A stretch of 64,000 nucleotides of DNA, from positions 9,486,001-9,550,000 of the forward strand of contig CM082592.2 of the NCBI GenBank assembly GCA_040954595.2, read 5' to 3'. Under the pieces are notes generated by a model, which did not search any database, had not been told where the DNA came from, and saw only the letters and a list, made by a program, of their open reading frames with translations. This stretch comes from Balanoglossus misakiensis (Eukaryota; Hemichordata). Both the position numbers and the translations under genes were made by a program. Positions 1 through 13,400 of the stretch are shown piece by piece; position 1 is the stretch's first letter, and each line of letters starts with the position of its first letter.

Positions 1-2217
1 TGTCTTTCCCTGTAAGGCATGAGAGAGAGGTGGACTTCATATCCATGGGCTTGTACTGTCATCACCCGAAAGGAAAACTCATCACATTGATTATGTACAT
101 TTCCTGATACCCCCACCCCCAAAACCATATCGATAAGCATCACAAGAACCTCTATATATGGATTGTTTTCATTAATGATTTTACTGCAGTGAAGACAGCC
201 TCAGACAGTGTTCCTCAGACAGTGTGGAACTCTGGGGGCAGTCCACCTGTTTTATATCTGCAGGGCCTCCCAGTAGGACAGAGTAACATTGACACTATCC
301 TGTTGATTTAGAAGTACCAATATCCCACTGCTTGATCTGCCAGGCCGGTGTAATGGACACCAGCTATAACCATGAGATTGTTATGATAAGCCCGGCTATT
401 CCATCACCCATCAATGCAAACATTTCACACTCCCCCCATCCACTCAACATACCAGACCCCAGCTCTCCCTTTCCTGCAATCGACACAGGCCGGCAGACAG
501 TGTCTCCATCATGACCAAGGAATGTAGGCCGCACAGCTGGAAGCACTTGGGCTGTAAATTGTCCTTAAACAGGTCTTTTTAAAGGTTACACAAGCACCGA
601 GAGTGTTCTCCTTGGCTGTGCAGTGCTGATAACCAACTTCAAGTAGCCAAGAGGATGTTTTCCATGGATTTCTTCCACTCAATAGATCATGCCAATGACA
701 CTGCACTATATATACTTCCAATTCCATGATTTAAGTGGCGGACAGTTGAAACAAGTTTTTAACTGTCCCACAGTCACCTGTTTTCCATTTCCACTGAACT
801 CGTGATAAATACCATAACTGCACTAAGTGATAATACAAACAAACCAGTGTCTACTTTCCTGTTTTTACACACTTCCACTGTATAGATATATATACCATAT
901 TTATTCTTGCAAGTGAAAAAAGGCAGAAATGACAGCTTGACCAAAGTAAACATTGCAATTCACCCCAAACAAGTCTGTCATCGGGAAAGCGTCCTGCAAA
1001 TTTTCGCTGCACAAACACCGATCTGTTAATCCCTCCAGAATTCATAAAAAGAAATCAATGGGCAACACATGGTGACACGCTGGATGACCTCTGTTGACCT
1101 CACCCAGTGTCGGTTACTGGGCGGGTGCCATCTTGTCCTGCTGAGAGCACAGACAATGGGGCTGGCCGGGCAGCCATTCTCGCCAGGACTCCTCGAAATG
1201 ATCTGATATGAAACTTCCTCATGGAATAACATCAAATTTTTAACTGTCCCTTCATGGTACCCCGCTTCCTTGTTTGATGGAAGGAATAAACAAAAGTCGG
1301 ACTAAACGACTCCAATTCCGTGAAATTACAGGAGACAGCATTGCTGAGGGTAGCTCTGCTTCCCTTTCCTCAGACAACATGGCGTTTGTCACGCCAAGTC
1401 TATGTCTAGAGTCCATTCTAGTATCTGCGTGTAGACTTCAGAAAAGTTACGAATCTCCTCTGCACACACGTGTACTGTTTAGATTTCTTTACATAAGGAC
1501 GTCACGTGCAAACTTTATTGCAAACCTTCTTCTCAGTGATGATTTTTCTTGGCTACACACCAATATCTGTCCGACCTCAAAATGGCCTGCAGCCTGCGTT
1601 GGCAAAGGAATCCATTAAACAAGATCTGATCTTCACACTCGGACCCATTATTCTTCAGAGTCGTTAAACACCTATGACAAAACCTGTAACACCCTGAATA
1701 CTTCTGTCTGTCCCCGTACCGTAGATCCTCACTTTTTTCCCGGTGCTATTTATATGTCCCTGCCAGGTCATGGCAGGTACCATCTCATATATCACCGTAA
1801 GAACACATCTAAAAGCCATAACACACAGGACCCCTTTCCCCCTTCTTTTGTGGAAATACAATACAATGAGGAAAAAATTTACATACAAAAAAGTCAGCCT
1901 TGTTTCACTGACTAACAATATGGGTCAAAGACTCTATCGATCCCCACAATCCCCTTTTTGCTTGCACTTTGGTTACAAGGGTCATATGCTGTACTGGTAA
2001 GCTGTGAGATTTCATGTCCAGTGGCCTTAGGACAAGTACTCTGTAACAAATATTACAAATCTGTATTCTATGTGAATCTTGTCTTTGATATATATATCAC
2101 AGTGTACTCTCTCGTGTACTGGTCAGAAATGGGTCTTATGGTCATAAGTATCGCGCACCCATAAGACCCCTTTCTGCTTGGGTTGGCCCAAATTGCATTT
2201 TGATGAACCATCCCTAC
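1..2217. other. TTC28-like gene, intron after the TPR exon (non-coding)
   Basis: No exon with convincing splice sites or a protein match on either strand. The next TTC28 exons would be further left, outside the window. Only short chance ORFs are present. Confidence 0.6.
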
Positions 2218-2532
2218 CTTTGCCCATTTCGGGTTTAACTCCTTTGCCTTCACCGCATCCTGCAGAGCCTTTTCGAACTGCTCCATCTTGACGTACGCCG
2301 CCGACCGATTGCTGTACAGCACATGATTGGTCGGATCCAACGTGATGGCCTCCGTGTACAGCCGTATCGCCCTCTGGAAGTCTCCGCTCTGACAAGCCTC
2401 GTTGCTCTGCCGGACTTTGTCCAGGAAAATGGCCTTCTTGTCTTCGTTTGTGATTGCCGGCTCTCCCTCCAATGTGGTGCTGGAGTGTCGACTACCAGTC
2501 TCACTGCTGGTGTCTTGGCCGTCTCTCATGGC
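2218..2532 (-). CDS. TTC28: TTC28-like tetratricopeptide repeat protein, 5' coding exon (partial gene)
   Basis: One coding exon of 105 codons. It is bounded upstream by an acceptor (TTTTCACAG at 2533-2541) and downstream by a GTAGGG donor directly after 2218; both ends are phase 0. It encodes a short acidic, Ser-rich N-terminal segment and then TPR 1-2 (KVRQSNEACQSGDF, LYSNRSAAYVKMEQFEKAL, LNPKWAK). From memory this matches the N-terminus of vertebrate TTC28, whose first TPRs read VRQSNQACHDGDF and ILYSNRSAAYMK. TTC28 is a very long TPR scaffold linked to midbody and cytokinesis function. An internal ATG sits at 2529, three bases into the exon, so translation could start here or in an upstream exon. 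The rest of the gene lies beyond the left edge. Other TPR co-chaperones share the NRSAAY motif, but the KVRQSNEAC start favours TTC28. Confidence 0.85.
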
Positions 2533-5500
2533 CTGTGAAAAGAGAAAAGATCCATATTTAATAATTTATATTTGTATAAAGATATCTAGAATTTAAATTT
2601 CATTTCTGTATGTATATAGCTACAGGCGGGAATACACACCATACCCACTCCACCAGACAAAACTGCAAAATATACCAGTATTAAAACAAAAGAAAATGTG
2701 ATGATTTTCGCATCTATATGACAATTCCAATTTGCATACATATTGGATATGACACCAAGTTTAATTACATTAATTAACAATATGGGTTCAAACATGTCAA
2801 GTGAACCTTCTCATCTCTTTCTCTTGTTTAAATTAATGTACATGTAATGTCAAGAAACCATGCATGTATAATTCTGAATGGAGATCTGCATGGTACATCT
2901 TTACTCCACGGAAAACAATTCTACGTTCTTTCTTTCTTGTCCGTATTGGTTTCTTCTGGGTGACTCTCACAGCTGACCTTCTCATTTAAGAAAACTGATT
3001 TATCTAGAAGCCATAATCTGCGCATGACGTGACGCCAGCCATGCGTGGAGACTGACTGCTCCCCCCTGAAAACATTAGCCTGACCCTTCTGGGATAGTGT
3101 TGTGAAACGTCCTCACAGTTCGCCCTGAAATATTTCACTGTTTTAATTTTTACGGTGAGTGGTTACTATTGACCAAGTGGAGTGGTCGTCAGTTAAGTAA
3201 ATGTCCCAAGTTCAAAGACCCAACATGGAGAAACTCAAATTGGATGCTGAGATGATGAGACAGATGAAGGCAAACAAAGGGTATATTTTCCTATCACAAT
3301 GTATTTATCCACAGAATTAGTTTCTGAAAGTTATTTACAGTATCAATAGCTACTCATTACATTAGCACCATTGAAATAAACTGCCGGAAACATTGGAGGA
3401 AATTGGCTTACTTATAATTTTCATCTCACTGACATTAGTTGTCTTTCAGTGCTTTCATTAGATTTCCCTAAATGGTCCAATTTCCCCAATTTAGAACTAA
3501 AACACCAAATTATCTTAGATGGGTCTAGACGATCAGTTTCAAGTGATTATCCTTGGCCCAATCTCCTATTATCAAAAAAGCCTATCAGTAGTGGGGCAAT
3601 CCAAAGGGACAAGAGATACCCCTGTTTCCAGTTTCAAAATTTACAATTACCACTAAAACCTACCTGATTCAATGTTGGTTACTCAAGTTTCACAGGTTAA
3701 TAACTGGAAACTGTCTTAAATTGTGTTCTAGTAGTTGCCACAGACACTGTACATGAACACTGGGGTACAAATCACGAAAACAGCAGTGCAACATGCCGGG
3801 AACAGAGCACAATAAAACAATATAGTGTATACTGACAATGCAGTAATTTTTTTTACCCTAATAAAATCTCACTCAATTTCCTGACAGTCCAAACTTATGC
3901 ATAACTTGTTAATCAATATTCATTAATCATCTGCCTGTTTGTTGTCGTGTAATTGGTGGCAACGCTTACGAGTTGATAATACAATGTGACTCATGTTGAT
4001 GTGATTCACTATTTAAACTATACAGTGTCGTATCTGTGACGCTACTACTACGGATTCAAAGAGCTAAGAAACCGAACGTTAACTCGGCATACATGTAATG
4101 TCTCTTTCATCCACCTTCCTTTCTTATGTAAAAATACCCAAGTGATAAACGACATGTTTCTATTTTTACTGGTGGGTGTTATATTTTTCATGTGGTAGTC
4201 ACGATTCTCTGTAAGAAACCCTCTGACCAGACAACCCCGAAACTCTTCCAATAATGACATAAGAATTTCCTGTTGTTTTCTTTTGTTCGATGATGTCAGA
4301 CCCTGGTTCAGGAGACGCAGATAAAGTTTTATTTCCCATTCTTTTGGTTTTTACCATTTTTCTTTGGAAAGGCTGTTACTGTAAGGGATTCAGTCATCCA
4401 CTGAGGGACAACAAACTGTCCAATAGTTTGCAGGAAGCTGAACTTGTCAAAAAAGTTGACTACTACTTTTTTGTCGTTTACTTTGTATTCCTTTATTCTG
4501 GTATTTAAATAAAATTCATCATTTCAAGATTAAGAATAAGCCTCCTTGAAAATAATTTACTGTACATTTCAAACAACACTGGTTTTGGCAACTTGAGAAT
4601 GAGATCAGTTTACAAGTCTTTCTGCGAGAGGCACCATCGTCGAAAAAGTAAATTATTATCCCCCGGCCCGTGAAAGTTGACCTTGGGTGACAAAAGCAAT
4701 ACTTGCTCGGGTTCACAGATGATCGTTAATAAAAAAAGGAAGCATGAACGGCCCACGGAAGGCTGTCATTAGAGGTGGTAGGATCAAGCCTGCCTGTCTC
4801 CGCATCTGCCATCGTCAACATGACTTATGCCTCCGCAGACAAGCATTTCTGAAAGAACGATTCACAGTTCATTGTACGTGTCTCTGTGCGCAAACACAAT
4901 TGCCGTCACCCAGTGGCGCCATGCTGCCTTGCAAACTCCACTCCCAACCATGCTCCGACGCATTTTATTACCAACTTCTAAACTTCAAATTACTTTTCCG
5001 CACCTTATTTTAGCAACAGTTAAGCTGCCGATCAATTCCTTTTTATCGCACCTCTCCCAACTTTTGCCCCTTTTGAGCAAGCACGTCTGGGCATTTCAGT
5101 GTCAAACTGACACACACTTGCTACTTTTTCCAGAATGGCAGCAGTTTGTGGAAGCCTGACAGATAGCTCCTGACCTCATTCAAAGTTACTTTTCAGATTC
5201 AATGTGGTGTAAACGAACATGACAATCAATGTTGCCCTCCTTCTATTCAAGATTCACAGTATTCTGTCAAGATCATCTCAAAGGACACAAAACACTAATG
5301 CTTCCCATGGGGAGAGACATATTGTACATGTACCGTACCATACAATAATGCAACAACATCCTAATCAAAATTGGTCACCCGTCAATTTCACATTGGGGTA
5401 TGAGCCCATACAAGTGGGAAATGCAATATACATCTGTACATTTCGTACGGTGAGGCAGAAGTGAAGTTCATGACTTACTTGTCATGTTTGTTTGTTTATG

Positions 5501-7360
5501 CAGTCACTGCAAGTGAAGGAAAAGTAAGAAGTTGCTCTATGATTGAATCTTTATTTTCCATCACAGAAACTGGTCAAGGAATCCACTGAAACGCAGACAT
5601 TAGACACCTACACATACAGATCCCTTTGAAAAGGGATAAGACCGAGATCTGATACTCCATGCATACCTAACTGTTGATCCTCTTTGAACCTAATCTTGCA
5701 GTTGCACAGTATCAACACAGACGTTTAGCCCATTAAAGGCTTAGCTTTCGGGTCAACAGTTATTAAAATAATATTAGTGCACTCTGTAGATGAGGAAGGA
5801 TAAACTTACAAGGCTATGCATGTGAAATTGTGACAGATATAGGTGGTACTTGCATACCCGGCGCACCGGACTAATTGTATGATGAATAGTATCGGTACTT
5901 GGCATTATAGAAATACACATTTGTGTTCACAACATTGTTTTAAGTCCTGAACACAGACAACCATTTTACATCTATGATTCGTGCCACTGCTGTAAGTCCT
6001 ATGAGTGTGAGCTGGACTTTGCCAACATGAAATTCACAATCCGTGTCTTGCATGAGTAAACCACGGTACCATTTTCCCCCATCACAATGCAGGTGAGAAT
6101 AATTCTCCACCCTACTGCACAAACTGCATCGCCCTGTCACAGGATATGGTTTACTTTGTCTTTGCATGTGAATGCAGGCCTGGCCAATAGCTGGGCTAAA
6201 ATGCTATGTTGACCAACGCGCATAATACTAACGCCCCCGGGGCAAAATTCCTCAGACGTCCCACCAAGCACAATCCTTCAGAAGTGTCTGCACAGACTGG
6301 ACGGACGGCCTCGCCAACGACACTCCCCAAAATCCGTTGAAACAGCACAGGTTTATCATGACATTCTGGTGAGACCAAACCTCAGGCACCATTCAACAAC
6401 CACCAAGCAAGGTTTCGCACAGAGTTCCACCAGTCATGCTCCATCAACCACAAAGAAAAGAAAGGTTGCTACAGACAAGTAGAAACAGAAACCCTGGCAT
6501 TATGCAACAGACGCTCCGAAACAACAGAACACAATTGCAAGGACTGTTTGCATCCTGTGTTAGAAGTGATGTTTACATTAATCTGAATGGCAAGAAAGTC
6601 TGCCAGACTCTACCAGATATCAGAGAGTACAAGACGAGCTACTGTGTAATCCCCCATGTCTGCTCCCTCCCCTTTACAATACCCCAAGTCCTTGTCAATT
6701 CATGCTTGCTGGTCCCCTTCATCCCACCCTGTGTCATCGTTCTGCCCGACAACAATGCAAGCCATTACCAATTACCGGTACTGCCACTGACAAAGTTCGT
6801 GCTTCAGGAGCCAAAGCTAAACAAACCGAAAAGCAAATGATCAGCACACAAGCAAGAATGGCAGTTTGTGTATTATCACAGCCAGGACTATACTGGCTAT
6901 GGTATTATACACCTGCGAGGAAATTGATTAAACTTTTTTTTATAAAGAAAGGCGCAAATGGCTTTCACACTTTTATGAAAGGCGACTGAAGGTTTGTGGT
7001 GTTTGTTTGGCAAATAACAGACAGGCCTCATGATTGGATTGGCAAACAATAGCCAAGCATTTTGATTGGTCTCGGGAGGCATTCAATTAGACACACTGCT
7101 AACAAACACCCTTGCACTAAACACACAGGTGACAGAAGCGGCAGGGGTCATGGGGGAATCATCCCTGGAGTTCATAAAAATGTGAGGGCTGCCTGTTAGT
7201 GTGGTGTGATTTTTATTCTTAGCAATTAAATCAATTATCTCAAGACTTGCTGCTGTGTGTACATTGTACATGGATTAGACCAGTGCAATAAAAGCGCAGT
7301 CCCTCCACACATTTACTATGCCACAGCCACTGTATGCAAGTCTAGTTTAGTAACCCCCCC

Positions 7361-7412
<52 letters not shown>

Positions 7413-10400
7413 CACTCACTCACACACTCACTCACTCACTCACTCACTCACTCACTCTCTCTCTCACTCACTCACTTTCTTTCTCTCTCTCTCACTCACT
7501 CTTTCCTTTGGTAAATAAGGTTGCTGGGGACAATGACAAAGAATTGGCCAATTTCGGCCAATACTTCATTCCTGTAGAAGTACCTTCTGTAGGTCTCATG
7601 ACATTTACAATGTACCAATAATGGATATGGACCAGAAACGTAAACAAGGGGCCTTTTATGAAAAAGAAGATACACACATAAAAAGAAATTCACGCTTTAT
7701 TTTGCAAAATGCATGTTTTGTAAAGTCTTTGGTGAAATGCTATATTCACTGCCATATCAAATCACTGGCGCATGGGTACCTTTCAACAGTGTCGGACTAC
7801 CATTTCTTACACAACTGAGCAATACGATATTAGCCTACAGTCAAAACATGTTACGATTGGTCCACTCAACATAAAATGTTTCAAGAGACTTTCCCTGTTG
7901 TCACAGTTTCAGTGTGATCACACACAATCATCAGTCTATATCCATACAGTGGTTAAAAGCAGGAAACTGGTGTCATTTTTCAGTATTTATAAAATAGGGT
8001 TAGGGATTTTGATTCCACAGCCTGGGTACATACATGACTGTAGATGGAAATATATTGTTTGTAATGCTAAGTAATTGTTTGGCATTTCAAATTGCAATTT
8101 TACTAAAAGGAAATTATAGCATCATGAATCAGGAAGTCAATTGGAAGACCGGGGGATAAATTGCAGTAGTAATGCCATGAGCCTGAGGTGTACTGGGGGA
8201 GAAGAAATTTTGAGTTCAGTGTGCGATGATGATTATGTCCGCTAGCACTTGAGTTTACCAGAGAACTTTGACACATAGTCACTTGCAATGTAGCGTTCAA
8301 TATTCAGGATTTCCCTTTTTCAGTGAGACCAGCACAAGGTGTATTGAAACAAAACGTTTTAACGACTTTGAAGTTCGAGGCGCGAGTCACGATAAACAAC
8401 CCTCGTAACTGCTGAACTTAAATTACAGCTAGTCAAAGTTCAAGCCCCTTGATTCATGTGACAGCCCAGGTACACAACGACTGTACTTCCCACCTTGGCC
8501 AAGTTAACATAACACGGAAGGTGTCGGAATCCCGATAACCGACCTATCATTGGGGTCAGTACAAGCAACAATAAATCAGCCCACCTGTGCTTGTACATGT
8601 ATCTGAAGCACGTATATGGGCCACTTGTCACAGACCACCGTTGGAATTTACACTGTAGATTGGCAATCGGAGCGCTACTCAAGTCAGTCCGAGCAACTAT
8701 TTCTGACTGGCGACTGGTGTAAAATGGTGATAAAACTGAGAACTCCATGCTACCCTATGGAAGACAACTGTATCAAGACTCTAGGAGGCAACAAAGTACA
8801 TTGTAAGGTATAACTTCTAGTTGCAATGCATTAAAAAGATTACAATATGTATCTCCAGAGGCAGCATTTCCAAGTTGTACAGAAGTGACGGGAAGCAATG
8901 AAGTCCGGAATTACGAATGGATATTCTGTGAAGTCCCGGACGTTACCTAGTATATACTTGTACAATGTACAAACAACACTGCCGCAAGCAAAACTGTACA
9001 TTATAACCATTCTGGGGCCCGGCCGTTGGTGTGAACGAACCAATGGTCGGACTTATTGAAGGGTCAGCGGCGATGAATCGATGTCAACTCCTTGTAGCAG
9101 TGTCAATTCATCAGACCTTTCTCTTTCCGAGTTCGAGACTCTATTGGAGTGAATGCGCTATACATTGGTCCATTGGTTGCTTTTGGTGGAGAGTCAAAGG
9201 AGGGCTTTTTTTTACCCTGTGTCCACCGAGATTTACCCGATAACAATATATGGAGGGCAGCTCACCCATAAAGCAAAAGCAGTTCTACAGCACTATAGTG
9301 GCAGGATCGCGGTTCTTTGCGACTTTGAAGCCAAGAGTAACCTATGTAGATCGGGTATCATTTTGACAAGTTCTCCTGATAACAGCTACCAATTGCGGAT
9401 TGGATTCCAGGTCATGGACGTGCAAAATGTTGTAAGTTGGTAAATCACTTACACGACTTCTCCGTCTGCACTCAACTCCATTGAGACTTTAACTATTATT
9501 ATTATGCAGGGAATACCAAGAGTCTGACACAGACAGACAGAGTCGGAAAAACCAACAAGCCATTTGGACAACAAATAGAGTGGTCATAACACAGGTGATG
9601 ACTTTGTTCGGCCGAACTCAGAAACCAGTAAGAGGTGAAGATCGCCGGCAATAAATCTTTAATTCAGTTCTGCCAGTGAATCAATGCAGTGTTAGGCACC
9701 TGAGTACAATAGTAATCCCGACACCACTCTCCGGGTGAAGCGAAAATATGCCGATGTCTGGTGTCCGGCTAAACAAGCCTGAACTTTGCATTCCCTAATG
9801 GTTAGAACAGGGAGGACTTCAGCGTGACCCCAACGTTCCTGTATACACATAATTGTACCATTTGTCGAATAGAACATAATTTAAACATTTTCCTGCATAC
9901 CACATAAAAGTATAGAACATAATTCATAAATTCAGACTACATCATGAACAATGTATGACAAATGTCACTCAGATTCAGACTTTCTTAATATCATATTCAC
10001 CTGGTTAGGACTCGCAAAACTGGATTAAATTCCACCCATACCATAATTCTTTCTACACATTCATTCTCCAAAGTTGCCATTGAAAGTTGAACAACCCGAG
10101 CCCTACAAAACCAGACAATGTGTAGGTATATGACCTTCTTTGTCACCACAGAACACAACTGTTTATCTTCAGGTAAATTGTTATCGTCAGAAGTATTCAT
10201 GGCAGTAAATGCCATTATCGCTTATTGACCACTCAATGACATTCCCTCACAAACCGGAGTCAGTACTCCGGAAGGCTAGCCCAGTAAACACCTACGGGTA
10301 TGCCAAGGACGGGGCCTGCCTAGTTAGTTGTATAGCTGGCTGAGTGAATTGCAGTGGTGTTCATCTATGCTACAAGTATAACAAAGCTCTGATGAAAATT

Positions 10401-13400
10401 GGCTATATCTGTTAAAGAATATACCAGGTACATTCTGACATATGAGAGCCATAATCGGTCAAGGTGATATGATCTTTATCAAAATCAGGAATGCAATCAA
10501 CAACGCACATATATGTACATTTCATACATTGACAGGAAAGTCCACAAGAATCTGAATTTGATGACGAACATTCTGGCGAGATGCAAAGCACACTTGACAT
10601 GCAGCAGTACTGGTACAATATCTGCATGTACTTCCACAGTTCTGCATATGTTGACAAAGCAAACACTAGTTTCACTACAAGATTTGTCTTTGATGTTCCC
10701 ACAGGTACATGTAGGCCTATATGCAAACAACAACAAGGATGGTCCCATACATCGCAGGGGGTCAAAAACAAACAAGCACAGATATTATCTTGAAATATTT
10801 CAGGTGTTGGCACGATCACCTTACAAGAAGTACAGTAATATTTGTTTACCCCTGTGCAGCTTACATAACTGAACAAGACAACCTTTTACCGTTAACCCTT
10901 TCAGAGAGTTTTCTCACACTTTCTGGAGAACAAAAGAAGAAACAGTTCTCATCTCGGTTCAGACAAAAACAGCACTTTACAATTTACTGAAACAGATAAA
11001 TACAGGATCAGAAATCGTCTCAGATATGACTGGACTTACAAACAGTAGCATGAATTGGCATTTTCTGCGCTTGAATTGTGTAGCACGTCGAGTGATTTGT
11101 TGATCTGTCAATGTTCTCGCCAGCCACCCCCTTGTCCAATATCTGGGCCAAATCTGGATGATGGTGGTGTTGTTATTGTTTTACGTCCCTCGCATTTTTT
11201 TGTCTGTTGGGTTCACAGTACGTTCTGCAGCATTGCTACTTCAAATGGTGACAAATGTGACTCTAACATCACACACAGTGACACGCAAACCCGCACCGTA
11301 CAACCGTCAAGCCTTTCAAGTTTCAAGATGCCGGGAACTTACTCGTGACAGTGTCCATATGAGAACCTGGCTGTCAGCCAAAAAATCCAACTGCCAAATT
11401 TGCTTCATTTTTATGTTTTTGAGCAAACCGAAAATGATCTAATAGGAATATCCCGCACACAATAACAGAAACCTGATGTTCAACTTCAACGAATCTGACT
11501 CCTAACAACAATCTGATCTCACAAGTCGACTCGGACTCTGCAATATGCGTAGTTCAATACCTACATGCTCTGAAACCGTGACAAGAGGTCACTACTGATT
11601 GAAAAGCACTTGATAAACAAGCCTACCAATTAGTTGGTGAATTATAATTCAATTAACAGGCTTTGAAGGGGACAATGTTTTAATCAATGTCAAATTTAAT
11701 AGGTTTATACAGGATTGGTAGAACTTCCACTCACTAGGATGTTTAATGAAACTGAAATCCACACCACATGTTTGTTTCTAACTCTCACTAAGTATCCATG
11801 GTTTAGCCAAACAATTAACACCAATTACTGTAAAACAATGGCTTAATTGAGATGATTGCCCGGTAAGTAACCCCAGCCCAGGGCAACTTCTTAAAGGAAT
11901 GTTTATCTTTCCCCTTTTTAAAGATTCTACACTTGCAAAGGGCCACAGCGACGAGCGCAATAAGTTAAATTCCAAGGAGATGGACAGAAAAGACACTTTG
12001 GAGGTCTTTTGTGGGAAAAGTATCTACTGCTATAGAAATACCTCAAGGGTTCAGGTTGGGATCCATGTGTCCCTATGAATGGACCTGTCCAATTTCAACA
12101 GACCAGCTATCTCCTTTTTCTGTGGTAACTAACATGCCGATTGTTCAGCCAGACAATTAACAATCCGGTGTAATGACGCACCTTGTATGTATGGCCACAG
12201 TCCGTTTCATTCTCCAATAGACACCTGAAGTCACCAGCAACATGTAACTGTCTCAAGTCGTATGATGCCCAGGTCTTGCCCAAAACAAAGCTTACAGCTA
12301 CTGTAAGATGTTATGTAAATTGCCATGTTTGTACAGTGAGCTGATGATCATTATCTGATATGACATGAAATCTGTACATGCTTCTGTTTGTAAACGTCTA
12401 TGAAGCAGTCACATGTATACGCAAAACTTGCATTTTTTTCAGGTATTTCAATGTGAGTGAATTGACTTGAACGTGTGTATTCCAACACTTTATCTCGGTC
12501 AGGTACATGTACTCCACAATATTAGAAACGGCCTAAATTCCCTAGACATTCACCTACTCTTTGTGTTATTATCAAATACTTATGTGTATAGTGTGTTGTG
12601 TGTACAGTGGCCTTTATGGGCCAAAACGGGCGATTAACATGTCAGTAAATTGTGCTGCAACTATGGGGACACATTTCAATGAAATTGACAAGTGGGTCAT
12701 ACTCAAGAATGGTCATTAACTGGGCCACCTTGACTCATTCTTTTAATCGAGGTGTTAACAACTGTTGAACTGCCAAATTCAAGAACTTCCAAACAACATG
12801 ACATGTACACATCATGTGAAGACTGCTCTACTTACGTTGAATTACACTGGTCAGCATTACTGTGTATATGTACACGCTGGCAGTCTGTATCTCACCTTTG
12901 ACAACTTAAGACATTATTTTTCATTACAAGTCTACACTAGAATATCAATATGACTGAACAAGTCTGGGTGTGTGTGCCATCATTTTTTTCAACCTAGTGA
13001 ACGATCCAGTTATTTTCAATTTTAATTATTGGGCATTCTAGGACTGAAATCAAAAGAATTTACTTTACCACGCAGAATCCTCCGCAAGGCCACCTTTGCT
13101 GGCGATGAATTTCAATGGGAGCAGGGGAAAGCAAACAATATGCAACTATACAAGCCAACACACATCAGAATGGCATGTGTTCTGACCTCTGCCACCGTTC
13201 AGTATTGCTGCCCAGACAGCTTTTAAGTGGTGTTCGAAATTTGTCCACCGACATGATCCCTTTTCTTCCTGACCAAGCCTGTCACAATTCATAGCTGTCA
13301 TTATTTCTCCAAAAAAATGTAATCCCTGACGTCAAGAAAAGAATGAAGTCTTTATTCAAACAAATAACGACAAAATAAAGAGGTGTGGGTCCTATGGAAA

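Noticed and set aside
6436-6840. 134-codon plus-strand ORF
   Set aside because: No family resemblance, no splice sites with coding continuation, and low complexity (Pro/Leu/Val runs).
7257-7514. ORF with Ser/Leu/Thr/His repeats
   Set aside because: Translation of the (CT)n/(ACTC)n microsatellite, not a protein.
10412-10876. 154-codon minus-strand ORF rich in Cys and Tyr
   Set aside because: The plus strand is equally open, composition is AT-driven, and no domain or secreted-peptide cysteine pattern repeats; likely chance in intron 1.
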